A stretch of DNA of 7,557 nucleotides from Candidatus Avelusimicrobium ruminicola (GTDB taxonomy: Bacteria; Elusimicrobiota; Elusimicrobia; Elusimicrobiales; Elusimicrobiaceae): positions 1 to 7,557 of the forward strand of contig ONQH01000041.1 in assembly GCA_900319885.1 (NCBI GenBank), given 5' to 3'. A program made the translations under genes and the position numbers. Position 1 is the first letter of the stretch, and each line of letters starts with the position of its first letter. The notes beneath the pieces were generated by a model. That model was not told where the DNA came from. It ran no database searches and saw nothing but the letters and a program-made list of their open reading frames with translations. Of the stretch, positions 1 to 6,005 are shown in pieces.

Positions 1-53
1 TAGACAACGCCAAATGGCCAGGGTCGCAAGTTCGATCCTTGTCATGTCCACCA
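1..53 (+). ncRNA. 3' end of a tmRNA (ssrA)-like RNA; class II tRNA is the alternative
   Basis: The 3' end reads as a tRNA acceptor/T-arm module: T stem GCAAG (26-30) pairs with CTTGT (38-42) around loop TTCGATC (31-37). The acceptor strand CATGTCC (43-49), discriminator A50 and encoded CCA (51-53) follow. An ordinary tRNA should show an anticodon loop with U33 just upstream, but no fitting loop exists in positions 1-25. What is there is GCC/GGC pairing and a GGGTC directly before the T stem. In tmRNA, GGAC of helix P2 sits at that place, and tmRNAs end in UCCACCA with U70, as here. A Leu/Ser/Tyr-type tRNA would need an unusually long variable arm. The 5' part lies outside the window, so identity is inferred. 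Confidence 0.55.
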
Positions 54-63
54 TTTACAACAT

Positions 64-88
64 AAACCCGCCTTGTGCGGGTTTTTTG
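64..88 (+). terminator. Rho-independent terminator after the CCA-ended RNA
   Basis: An 8-bp stem AAACCCGC (64-71) / GCGGGTTT (77-84) with a 5-nt loop is followed by further T residues on the + strand. It lies 10 nt after the RNA's CCA. It also sits just beyond the stop of the convergent nfo gene, but the T tract faces the + strand, so it mainly serves the RNA. Confidence 0.85.
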
Positions 89-97
89 TTTCGTAAT

Positions 98-928
98 TTA
101 TTCCCTATACAGCCCGCGTAGCAGTTTAATTTCGCGTGCGTAGCCGTCCAAGTTGTTGGGGGTTTCTAAACAAAAAGGTAAATGCTTAAGTGCTGGATGA
201 TTTATTACGTTGGCTAATGTTTGGGTGCCAATCGTGCCTTGCCCGATGGGGGCGTGGCGGTCTTTGTGGGAACCCAGGGGGTTTAGGCTGTCGTTGATGT
301 GCAGCGCCTTTAATAAAGGCAGGCCTACTTGTTTATCAAATTGCGTAAGCGTTTCGTCCAGTTTTACCAGGGAATATCCGGCATCATTTACGTGGCAAGT
401 GTCTAAGCAAACGCCCAATAACTCATTGTGTGTAACACCGTCTATGATACGTTTTAATTCGTCAAATCGGCTGCCGATTTCGCTGCCTTTGCCGGCCATC
501 GTTTCTAATAAAACGGTTGTGTGTTGCTTGGGGTCTAAAATTTCGTTAAGCGTGTGGATGATCAGTTCAATGCCTTTGTCTATGCCTTGGCCTACGTGTG
601 AACCGGGATGAAAATTATACAGGTTGCCCGGCACATATTCCATGCGTTTGAGGTCGTCGGCAAACGTCATTAAAGCAAAGTCGCGCGTTTTTGCGTCGGC
701 ACTGGCGGGATTAAGCGTATAGGGGGCGTGGGCGATAATTGGCGCGAAGTGGTGCTCCTTCATGAGTGTTAGCAGCCGGGCGGCGTCTTGCGGGTCAATC
801 TCTTTGGCGCGACCCCCGCGGGGGTTGCGCGTAAAAAACTGGAACGTATCCGCCCCGATAGAAAGGGCCGTCTTGCCCATGGCCTCAAAGCCGTTACTGC
901 TTGATAAATGACACCCGATGTGTAGCAT
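98..928 (-). CDS. nfo: Deoxyribonuclease IV (endonuclease IV, AP endonuclease)
   Basis: This 276-aa cytoplasmic enzyme cleaves DNA 5' to abasic sites in base excision repair. It is a TIM barrel with a trinuclear zinc site. All nine expected metal ligands can be placed by comparison with E. coli Nfo: H67 (AHAPY), H107 (NFHPGS), E142 (LLETMAG), D176 and H179 (CLDTCH), H210 (ALHINDS), D223 and H225 (HKDRHAPIG) and E255 (LETP). Length is normal for the family. The ATG is preceded by AAGGA (934-938) five bases away. That ribosome site lies inside the end of the upstream aldolase gene, which overlaps nfo by 35 nt, so the two are probably translated from one mRNA. It is the last gene of a rmuC-aldolase-nfo operon. 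Nothing looks damaged. Confidence 0.96.
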   Translation of the reverse strand: MLHIGCHLSSSNGFEAMGKTALSIGADTFQFFTRNPRGGRAKEIDPQDAARLLTLMKEHHFAPIIAHAPYTLNPASADAKTRDFALMTFADDLKRMEYVPGNLYNFHPGSHVGQGIDKGIELIIHTLNEILDPKQHTTVLLETMAGKGSEIGSRFDELKRIIDGVTHNELLGVCLDTCHVNDAGYSLVKLDETLTQFDKQVGLPLLKALHINDSLNPLGSHKDRHAPIGQGTIGTQTLANVINHPALKHLPFCLETPNNLDGYAREIKLLRGLYRE

Positions 929-1973
929 CTTTTTCCTTGGCTAATTTAAGTAGATCGGTGGTAAGTTGTTCCACGTCTTCCGGGCGAGTGGCCCAACTGG
1001 TACAAATACGAATTGCCGAGCGTTTATGATCTACCCGTTTGATATGCGCAAAAACGTAGGTTTGTTCCAGTTGCGCCAGCAGATCGTTGGGAAAAATGGG
1101 AAACTGTTGGTTGGTGGGAGAATCGTACAAAAATTCAAACCCCGCCTCTTGGCAAGCGCGTTTAATGCGGGCGGCCATTTCGTTGGCGTGCTGGGCAAGT
1201 TGCCTATATAACCCGTCTTCAAACAGGGTTAAAAACTGAAGGCCCAAAATACGTCCCTTGGCCAACATGCCGCCTTTTTGTTTAATAAAATAGCGAAAAT
1301 CTTTCTGTAATTTTTTGTTGGGGATAACTACCGCCTCACCCAACAAGGCGCCGATTTTGGTGCCGCCAATATAAAAGACGTCACACAGTGCGGCTAAATC
1401 GGCCAGCGTAACATCATTTCCCGGGGCGGTCAGTCCATAGCCCAGCCGCGCCCCGTCTATAAAAAGAAATAAATTATTGTCATCGCATACGCGGCGGATT
1501 TCCTGCAATTCTTGAAGGGAATAGAGTGTGCCGTATTCCGTAGGGAACGACAAATACACCGTTTTGGGTTGGGGGGAAAATTCCGGGTTGTCATCTTCCC
1601 AATGCGCTTTGCAGACTTGGGCAATTTGCTGCGCGGTAATTTTCCCGTTTGTTTCCGGCAGGGCTTCAATGCGGTGGCCGGTGGTTTCAATGGCCCCGGT
1701 TTCGTGCACGTTAATATGCCCGGAACTGGCCGAAATAATGCTTTGATACGGGCGCGAACACGCAGCTAATACCGTTAAATTGGTTTGGGTACCCCCACAT
1801 AAAAAATGGACCTCTGCTTGGGGTGCGCGGCAAAGTTTTTTAATAAGTTGCGCTGCTTGGTGGCAGTAGGGGTCGTTGCCGTATCCGGGGGTTTGTTCCA
1901 AATTGGTTTGCGTTAGTTTTTCCAGGATACGGGGGTGGGCCCCTTCATTGTAATCACAATTAAATAAAATCAT
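894..1973 (-). CDS. Low-specificity L-threonine aldolase-type PLP enzyme (beta-eliminating lyase family)
   Basis: A 359-aa protein of the fold-type I PLP family, which includes enzymes that split L-threonine or allo-threonine into glycine and acetaldehyde. The PLP lysine is K206 in GGTK. D173 in [10 protein letters not shown] binds the pyridine nitrogen with R176 close by, and H90 in [12 protein letters not shown] is the family residue stacking on the cofactor. GGTQTNL (60-66) fits the phosphate-binding turn. Relatives are often annotated either threonine aldolase or aminotransferase, so the exact substrate is not settled. The start is 18 nt after the rmuC stop. The only purine-rich ribosome site (AAAGG) is about 12 nt from the ATG, rather far, so translation may be coupled to rmuC. 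The C terminus carries a short tail (about residues 346-359) that overlaps nfo by 35 nt. Confidence 0.87.
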   Translation of the reverse strand: MILFNCDYNEGAHPRILEKLTQTNLEQTPGYGNDPYCHQAAQLIKKLCRAPQAEVHFLCGGTQTNLTVLAACSRPYQSIISASSGHINVHETGAIETTGHRIEALPETNGKITAQQIAQVCKAHWEDDNPEFSPQPKTVYLSFPTEYGTLYSLQELQEIRRVCDDNNLFLFIDGARLGYGLTAPGNDVTLADLAALCDVFYIGGTKIGALLGEAVVIPNKKLQKDFRYFIKQKGGMLAKGRILGLQFLTLFEDGLYRQLAQHANEMAARIKRACQEAGFEFLYDSPTNQQFPIFPNDLLAQLEQTYVFAHIKRVDHKRSAIRICTSWATRPEDVEQLTTDLLKLAKEKDATHRVSFIKQ

Positions 1974-1991
1974 ATTCCCATTGTACCTTTT

Positions 1992-3155
1992 TTACCGGAT
2001 ATTGTCCGCGGAAGTATCAAGGAGTTCGGGCAATTTGCGGGTAGATTTAATACGCAGATCTTCCAACTGTTTCGCGCAAGACACAATGCCTTGCTTGCCG
2101 CGCAGTGCCTTGTCGGCATCTTCGTACGATTTGGAAAGTTGCGTTAACCGGGTATGCAGGTCAGCCATGCGTTCACCAAAGCGGCCTGTGCGTTCCATCA
2201 TTTCCTGCGCGGTCTTAAAAATTTTGTCTACTAATTGGCTGCCACGCTCCATGCGCCACAAATTGTCGGCAATTTGCAACACGGAAAACAGGTTGGAGGC
2301 AGTAACAATGGCAATGCGGTGCTTGCGGGCCAATTCATTAAGTTCCGGTTTGGCCTGCACCGCAATAAAATACGCATACTCAATGGGGATAAACATAAAC
2401 GTAAAATCCAGTTTTTCATGCGGCAAGAGGGATGTATAATCTTGTGCGGATAATTCTTTGATATGTTTTTCAATGGATTGGATATGCTCTTTCAGGTGTT
2501 TTTGTTTTTGTTCGTCGTCGGTGGCGGCTTGCCACTCCAAATAAGCAGTTAATGACATTTTGGAGTCAATAATTAAATCCCGTTTGCCCGGCAGGTGTAC
2601 GATAAAATCAGGCTGTTTGCGCTGGTTCCCTTCCGTTGTAAAGGAGACTTGTGTATCAAACTCAATTCCCTTGCGCAGGCCCGCTGCGGTGAGTACATCT
2701 TCCAAAATAATTTCGCCCCAGGTGCCTTGTTTCTTGGGACTTCTGAGGGCTTCGGTCAAATTCTGTGCTTCTTGCGAAAGATTTTCGTTAAGTTGTAAGG
2801 TGCGTTCAATGGCGTTTTGCAACAGTCCGTGGAGCGCGGTGCTTTCGGTGCGCAAATCGCCCACTTGTTTGGTGAATTTATCCATGGCTTCTTTAAGCGG
2901 AGAAACCAGCGTAGTGTTTTGGGTGACCAGTTCGGCCTTTTGTTCTTTTAAGGAGTCCGTGGCTAATTGCTTAAAAGAATCTTTGGCTTGTTCTTGCAAC
3001 GTGTGAAAGAATTTTTCCTGTTCTGCCTGTTTTTGCTGAAAGGCATTTTCGCGTTCTTGCAGACGAACGGTTTCTAATTTAAGTTGGTTGATTTTCCAAA
3101 AGGCCAGTAAGCCTGCCAGGGCGGACCCGGCTATAAAAGCGATGAGTAACTCCAT
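1992..3155 (-). CDS. rmuC: DNA recombination protein RmuC
   Basis: A 387-aa protein with an N-terminal membrane anchor (about residues 3-20), a long Gln/Glu/Lys-rich coiled coil (about 25-140) and the RmuC domain. Family hallmarks visible are QGTWGE (143-148), PDFIVHLPG (182-190), LIIDSK (194-199), FMFIPIEYAYF (253-263) and IADNLWRMER (295-304). The PD...DSK arrangement fits the predicted restriction-nuclease-like fold of the family. RmuC limits DNA inversions and rearrangements in E. coli; its biochemical activity is poorly known. I placed the start at the ATG at 3153-3155 because AAGGAG sits six bases upstream and the anchor follows at once. An in-frame ATG at 3203 would add 16 unlike residues with no ribosome site. 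First gene of the operon with the aldolase and nfo. Confidence 0.92.
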   Translation of the reverse strand: MELLIAFIAGSALAGLLAFWKINQLKLETVRLQERENAFQQKQAEQEKFFHTLQEQAKDSFKQLATDSLKEQKAELVTQNTTLVSPLKEAMDKFTKQVGDLRTESTALHGLLQNAIERTLQLNENLSQEAQNLTEALRSPKKQGTWGEIILEDVLTAAGLRKGIEFDTQVSFTTEGNQRKQPDFIVHLPGKRDLIIDSKMSLTAYLEWQAATDDEQKQKHLKEHIQSIEKHIKELSAQDYTSLLPHEKLDFTFMFIPIEYAYFIAVQAKPELNELARKHRIAIVTASNLFSVLQIADNLWRMERGSQLVDKIFKTAQEMMERTGRFGERMADLHTRLTQLSKSYEDADKALRGKQGIVSCAKQLEDLRIKSTRKLPELLDTSADNIR

Positions 3156-3161
3156 AAAAAT

Positions 3162-3167
3162 CTCCTT
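3162..3167 (-). promoter_or_regulatory. Ribosome binding site that fixes the rmuC start
   Basis: AAGGAG on the minus strand, six bases before the ATG at 3155. It selects this ATG over the upstream in-frame ATG at 3203. Confidence 0.85.
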
Positions 3168-3173
3168 AAGATT

Positions 3174-3203
3174 ATCATAACAATTTGCGGAGGTATAGTC
3201 CAA
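3174..3203 (-). promoter_or_regulatory. Possible rmuC operon promoter
   Basis: A minus-strand TATGAT (3174-3179) is preceded by a TG extended -10 element, with a weak -35 TTGGAC (3198-3203) 18 bp upstream. Transcription would start close to the ribosome site, giving a very short leader, so this is tentative. The strong terminator at 3206-3237 just upstream argues that rmuC needs its own promoter here. Confidence 0.35.
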
Positions 3204-3205
3204 CT

Positions 3206-3237
3206 AAAAAACCACCCGGCTTTTAACCGGGTGGTTT
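3206..3237 (-). terminator. Rho-independent terminator between the small ORF and rmuC
   Basis: A perfect 11-bp stem, AAACCACCCGG (3209-3219) with CCGGGTGGTTT (3227-3237), has a 7-nt loop and runs into six T residues on the minus strand. It ends whatever is transcribed leftwards from about 3370 and insulates the rmuC promoter. Confidence 0.88.
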
Positions 3238-3254
3238 GCATCGTTTGGTGCTAC

Positions 3255-3368
3255 TTATATTTTTAGCAGTCCGCGGCTAAACGCGTAAATGGCCGCCAAG
3301 GCCACCAACGCAAGCAGCGTGACCACTGCTTTTTTGCTAGAGCTAAATAGGGCGGGAAGAAATAACAC
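3255..3368 (-). CDS. Hypothetical 37-aa single-pass membrane peptide
   Basis: A minus-strand frame starting at GTG (3366-3368) and ending at TAA (3255-3257). The translation is short and hydrophobic: a mixed N terminus, two lysines at 12-13, a transmembrane stretch from about A14 to F30 rich in Ala, Val and Leu, then SRGLLKI. I do not recognise it. In favour: a TATAAT box 13 nt before the GTG, and a strong terminator that begins 18 nt after the stop. Against: no ribosome binding site, a non-ATG start, and a -35 box I cannot see. The transcript would have only a few leader bases. A small non-coding RNA from the same promoter-terminator pair is an alternative. Confidence 0.35.
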   Translation of the reverse strand: MLFLPALFSSSKKAVVTLLALVALAAIYAFSRGLLKI

Positions 3369-3381
3369 TTTTACATTGCAA

Positions 3382-3387
3382 ATTATA
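3382..3387 (-). promoter_or_regulatory. Consensus -10 box before the small ORF
   Basis: TATAAT on the minus strand, placing a start site near 3374-3376, a few bases before the GTG of the small membrane frame. No good -35 hexamer lies 16-18 bp upstream; a GGGGTTCCCC palindrome sits there instead. Confidence 0.4.
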
Positions 3388-3451
3388 AAGCAAGGGGAAC
3401 CCCTTTCGCTCCCTGCCGCGCTGAGTCAGTTTATGCGCTACTGGGCATTAA

Positions 3452-3476
3452 AAAACCCGCCAAATAGGCGGGTTTT
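3452..3476 (-). terminator. Terminator downstream of the tRNA-Val gene
   Basis: A 10-bp stem AAAACCCGCC (3452-3461) / GGCGGGTTTT (3467-3476) with a 5-nt loop ends in T residues on the minus strand, five bases after the tRNA's CCA. It must be the original tRNA terminator. With the tRNA broken, it now lies downstream of fic and may stop fic transcription. Confidence 0.85.
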
Positions 3477-3481
3477 CTAAA

Positions 3482-3529
3482 TGGTGCCCAGTACAGGGAT
3501 CGAACCTGTGGCCTTTCCCATGTCAAGGG
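3482..3529 (-). tRNA. 3' part of tRNA-Val(GAC), cut in the anticodon stem (attachment-site scar)
   Basis: Read on the minus strand: CCC (3527-3529) is what is left of the 5' anticodon stem. Then come loop TTGACAT with anticodon GAC (3522-3524), stem GGGAA, variable AGGCC, T stem ACAGG / CCTGT around TTCGATC, acceptor ACTGGGC, A and CCA. The CCTTGACATGG core is that of bacterial tRNA-Val(GAC). The two outer bases of the 5' anticodon stem should be TT to pair with AA but are CG, and no D arm or 5' acceptor follows to the right. The gene is therefore a half tRNA joined to foreign DNA. On this layout it is the original 3' half, displaced by the element; the restored full tRNA should be at the far end. 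Confidence 0.9.
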
Positions 3530-3620
3530 CGAAATGTGTTTTTGCTTGTTAATTCTCAGACGAAAAAATATTTGTTTCATTTGTCTTTTTTACTCATTGC
3601 CAAAATATTGACAATAGCGG

Positions 3621-4748
3621 TTATTTAAACAGGTCTAAGTACCCTTTTAGTTCGTAATATTTTACGTTAGAAATTGTAACTTTATGGTTAAGAATACCTA
3701 GTTTTTCTAAATCTCCCAGCAAGCGGTTAGCGACACCATACGAAAAATGCAGTTGTTCGGCGATTTTCTTGGTATTAGCTACAGGGTTACCAAACATCCA
3801 TTTAATAACTTCATCTGCTTTTTTCGCTCTGGCTCCTAATGTCATACTGAGATCATTAATTTGATTTCTGTAAGCAATTAATTTCTTTAGGGTTACCGTT
3901 CCGTTTTTGGCAGTTGTAATTACACCAGTCAGGAAGAATTTTATCCATTGCCCTAAATCGTTTTGCGTGCGTACTTTTGTTAATGAATCATAGTAACGTC
4001 CTTTATTGCTTTCAAAGAAGCTGGAAATATACAGAGCAGGTTTAGTTAGTACGCCACAAGACATTAACATCAGAGGGATCAACAATCGGCCCATTCTTCC
4101 ATTACCATCACAAAAAGGGTGTAATGTTTCAAATTGGTAGTGAAATACAGCAATTTTAATTAAAGTCGGAATTTGAAGGGCGTCGTTATGCCAAAATTTT
4201 TCTAAATCTGATAACAGTTCCGGCAATTCTTCGTAGTGCGGAGGGACAAAAAATGCGTTGCTGGGAGAAGATCCTCCAATCCAATTTTGGCTTTTGCGTA
4301 TTTCTCCAGGATTTTTGTGCTCGCCACGGACTCCTTTCAATAGAATGGCATGAGTGTCAGTAATTAAGCGTATGGAAACAGGTAACTTTGACAATTCTTG
4401 TTGTGCAAAATGGATAGCCTTTGTGTAATTTTGTATTTCTTGCCAATCATCTCTTTTTTCCGGCACAACCAATTCCTCAGGTTTAACAGCTTCGTCCATA
4501 GTGGTTTGTGTTCCTTCAATTTTATTAGACAAAGTTGCCTCTTTATAAATATGCATGTTGATAAAAAGGTCCATATTTACTTCTTCAAAATCTGAATAGG
4601 CGTTTAGTTGTCCGATCGCGCGGCTTGCTTCTTCCAGTAGTAGGTTAATTTGCTTGTCTGAAATATCAAAAGATTTATTAATTAGTGAAGGGGAAAAGCT
4701 TTTATAACCAATCTGTTCTCTATAAACGCCTGCTTTGAAGTGTTTCAT
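3621..4748 (-). CDS. Fic-domain protein AMP-transferase with inhibitory helix and C-terminal winged helix
   Basis: A 375-aa protein. The catalytic Fic motif HPFCDGNGRMGR spans 210-221, with H210 the base and D214 and the following Gly/Asn/Arg residues holding ATP-Mg. Upstream, SNKIEG (74-79) fits the (S/T)xxxE(G/N) inhibitory motif, so E78 should block ATP binding until relieved; position N-terminal to the Fic core makes it class II. Residues about 1-90 match the Fic/DOC N-terminal domain and about 310-375 look like a winged helix (NTKKIAEQLHFSYGVANRLL). Length and order resemble the Shewanella SoFic type. Fic enzymes usually attach AMP to Ser, Thr or Tyr of target proteins; the target here is unknown. 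The start is the ATG at 4748, six bases after GGGAG; an ATG five codons upstream would overlap that site. Likely cargo of the element, and possibly autoregulated. Confidence 0.92.
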   Translation of the reverse strand: MKHFKAGVYREQIGYKSFSPSLINKSFDISDKQINLLLEEASRAIGQLNAYSDFEEVNMDLFINMHIYKEATLSNKIEGTQTTMDEAVKPEELVVPEKRDDWQEIQNYTKAIHFAQQELSKLPVSIRLITDTHAILLKGVRGEHKNPGEIRKSQNWIGGSSPSNAFFVPPHYEELPELLSDLEKFWHNDALQIPTLIKIAVFHYQFETLHPFCDGNGRMGRLLIPLMLMSCGVLTKPALYISSFFESNKGRYYDSLTKVRTQNDLGQWIKFFLTGVITTAKNGTVTLKKLIAYRNQINDLSMTLGARAKKADEVIKWMFGNPVANTKKIAEQLHFSYGVANRLLGDLEKLGILNHKVTISNVKYYELKGYLDLFK

Positions 4749-4754
4749 ATTGAT

Positions 4755-4759
4755 CTCCC
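4755..4759 (-). promoter_or_regulatory. Ribosome binding site that fixes the fic start
   Basis: GGGAG on the minus strand, six bases before the ATG at 4748. It makes the five-codon-longer reading from 4763 unlikely, since the site would be inside that coding sequence. Confidence 0.75.
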
Positions 4760-4772
4760 ACATACCATCGAT

Positions 4773-4881
4773 ATTTCTATTTTAAAACTTTTTTAGAAAC
4801 AAATCAAATTTCATTTCTATTTTCCGCAAAAAATAGAAATGCCTAGCAGAAGATTTCTACTTTTTGGCTAATTTTAGAAAT
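4773..4881. repeat. Three inverted-repeat operator-like units at 40-bp pitch upstream of fic
   Basis: The half-site ATTTCTA starts at 4773, 4813 and 4853, exactly 40 bp apart. Each is followed 21, 21 and 22 bp later by its complement: TAGAAAC (4794-4800), TAGAAAT (4834-4840) and TAGAAAT (4875-4881). The middle unit is a perfect 11-bp inverted repeat, ATTTCTATTTT (4813-4823) with AAAATAGAAAT (4830-4840). Forty bp is near four helical turns, so dimers bound to each unit would sit on nearly the same face. Unit 1 covers the fic -10, so binding should repress fic. The binding protein is not known from sequence; the Fic winged helix and the ribbon-helix-helix protein are candidates. Confidence 0.8.
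4779..4807 (-). promoter_or_regulatory. fic promoter
   Basis: A minus-strand -35 TTGATT (4802-4807) and -10 TAAAAT (4779-4784) are separated by 17 bp. The leader would be roughly 25 nt, with the ribosome site in it. The first inverted-repeat unit (4773-4800) lies across the -10 and the spacer. Confidence 0.65.
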
Positions 4882-4888
4882 GCTTGCT

Positions 4889-4920
4889 AAACTACGCAAA
4901 ATCTGCGTAGTTTATGCGTA
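4889..4920. repeat. TACGCA/TGCGTA hexamer cluster at 11-bp pitch, partly a hairpin, just after the integrase stop
   Basis: TACGCA (4893-4898), TGCGTA (4904-4909) and TGCGTA (4915-4920) start exactly 11 bp apart, one helical turn. The first two form a 10-bp stem AAACTACGCA / TGCGTAGTTT (4889-4898, 4904-4913) with a 5-nt loop. It could end integrase transcription, but no T tract follows on the minus strand. The regular pitch fits protein binding at least as well. Confidence 0.55.
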
Positions 4921-4922
4921 TA

Positions 4923-5939
4923 TTATTTGTTCCCATTTACAATATCAAGGGGAATCATCCCATCCATTACCATCATTTTGCTAGCAATTTCACCAGTTTT
5001 AAACCGTAAATAGCGTTGTGTAGTGGTAATTTTACTATGACCAAGTAACCGCTGCAAATGTTCCAAAGTGCCACCACGGTTTAGGAAATTTACTGCAAAG
5101 GAATGCCTCATATCATGCGGTCTAATATGTCCTATGCCTGATTTCTCGGATGCTTTATTAAGTTGGTATTTCAATTTTTCTTTGGTTACATTTCCAAATA
5201 CAAGCCCGTCTCTTTGGGGATTCAATCCTTGTAAAATTTGTTGAATATCTGCTGTTAGTCCCAAAGTACGAGGTTGTTCGGTTTTAGTTTTTGGGATGAA
5301 GATTGTTTTGTGGGTAAAATCAATATGTTCCCAACGAAGGCCTAATAATTCCTGTCGTCTTAACCCCGTATAAAATCCAAGTATTACGCACGGGCGAACT
5401 TCTTCACTAATAAATGGCAGAAGTTGTTGAATCTCTTGTTCATTTATTGGATGTGGTTCAAAAGGTTCTTCGTTGTGTCGTTTCTTTACTTTACGACAGG
5501 GATTAGGACCACTATACTTATCCCAGTCATTTAAACAATTGAAAAACTTGCTGATGATACCCAAATGGCGGTCAGCGTAAGAGACGGAATTCTCTAGGAC
5601 AATTTGATTGTAGAATGTTTGCACTTCAAGTGGAGTAATTTCTTTTAAAGTATAACTGCCAAAATGGGCTAATATGTTGTTAAACATAAATACATATGTT
5701 TCTTTAGATGGTAAAAAATTTACGTGATGCTCAATAAATAATGAAGCCATATCTTTAAATAATTGACTTTCTTGCATTAAGCGTGGGTCATTTTTGGCTT
5801 TGTAAAATGAGTTTGTGCATTTAGCCAATTCCTCTTTAGCCGCTGATTCGTTAGTGGCAACAATGCGGCGGTGTCTTTTCCCTGTCTTATCATAATAATC
5901 AATCCCATAAAGTCCTTTTTTGTTTTGATAAATTTTCAT
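4923..5939 (-). CDS. Tyrosine recombinase/phage-type integrase
   Basis: A 338-aa site-specific recombinase that would join the element to and release it from the tRNA-Val site. It has an N-terminal arm-binding region (about 1-50, with KGLYGIDYYDKTGKRHRR resembling AP2-like arm-binding domains), a SAM-like core-binding domain (about 58-150) and the catalytic domain (about 165-325). Active-site residues are all present: R194 in TGLRRQELLGL, a lysine in the KTKT hairpin (K217/K219), H275 and R278 in RPHDMRHS, H301 in LLGHSKI and the nucleophile Y310 in TTTQRY. The ATG follows GAGG (5950-5953) by 10 bases and a full consensus promoter. It is not adjacent to the left att scar; fic lies between. 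Divergent from the ribbon-helix-helix gene, which probably controls it. Confidence 0.95.
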   Translation of the reverse strand: MKIYQNKKGLYGIDYYDKTGKRHRRIVATNESAAKEELAKCTNSFYKAKNDPRLMQESQLFKDMASLFIEHHVNFLPSKETYVFMFNNILAHFGSYTLKEITPLEVQTFYNQIVLENSVSYADRHLGIISKFFNCLNDWDKYSGPNPCRKVKKRHNEEPFEPHPINEQEIQQLLPFISEEVRPCVILGFYTGLRRQELLGLRWEHIDFTHKTIFIPKTKTEQPRTLGLTADIQQILQGLNPQRDGLVFGNVTKEKLKYQLNKASEKSGIGHIRPHDMRHSFAVNFLNRGGTLEHLQRLLGHSKITTTQRYLRFKTGEIASKMMVMDGMIPLDIVNGNK

Positions 5940-5952
5940 ATTTAATATTCCT

Positions 5953-5982
5953 CAATATTATAATACAATATTATATAATATT
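5953..5982. promoter_or_regulatory. Operator-like palindrome and direct repeat at the integrase -10
   Basis: A 16-bp perfect palindrome AATATTATATAATATT (5967-5982) covers the integrase -10. In addition CAATATTATA occurs twice, at 5953-5962 and 5966-5975, 13 bp apart. AT-rich DNA gives palindromes by chance, but the position over the -10 and next to a repressor gene makes an operator plausible. Confidence 0.5.
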
Positions 5983-5997
5983 TAATTATATTGTCAA
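5970..5997 (-). promoter_or_regulatory. Integrase promoter, consensus -35 and -10
   Basis: Minus-strand TTGACA (5992-5997) and TATAAT (5970-5975) with a 16-bp spacer: both hexamers are perfect. Such a strong promoter on an integrase normally needs repression, and the palindrome over its -10 offers a site for that. Confidence 0.75.
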
Positions 5998-6005
5998 GTA
6001 TTATG

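Noticed and set aside
210..611. Open frame of 133 codons on the + strand inside nfo
   Set aside because: It is antisense to a gene with a complete active site, and its translation has no recognisable motif and odd composition.
1981..2439. Open frame of 152 codons on the + strand opposite rmuC
   Set aside because: It is a shadow of rmuC: low-complexity Ser/Cys/Arg-rich translation, no ribosome site.
2560..3006. Open frame of 148 codons on the + strand opposite rmuC
   Set aside because: Same reason: antisense to well-conserved RmuC motifs, with no features of its own.
3289..3480. Open frame of 63 codons on the + strand running through the tRNA terminator
   Set aside because: No ribosome site or domain, and it ends in the terminator hairpin; unlikely to be coded protein.
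3482..3529. Possible intron-split tRNA-Val rather than an integration scar
   Set aside because: Bacterial tRNA introns are group I and lie within the anticodon loop; no 5' half or group I core is seen, while an integrase is close by.
3395..3529. Circularly permuted tRNA (3' half before 5' half on the minus strand)
   Set aside because: After the inverted GCCCAGTA the sequence does not give a D arm with GG or a 5' anticodon stem at the right distance, and a terminator lies between the halves.
4773..4881. CRISPR array (three repeats at regular spacing)
   Set aside because: The repeats are short inverted half-sites with diverged interiors, not 23-37-bp identical direct repeats, and no cas gene is present; the first overlaps a promoter.
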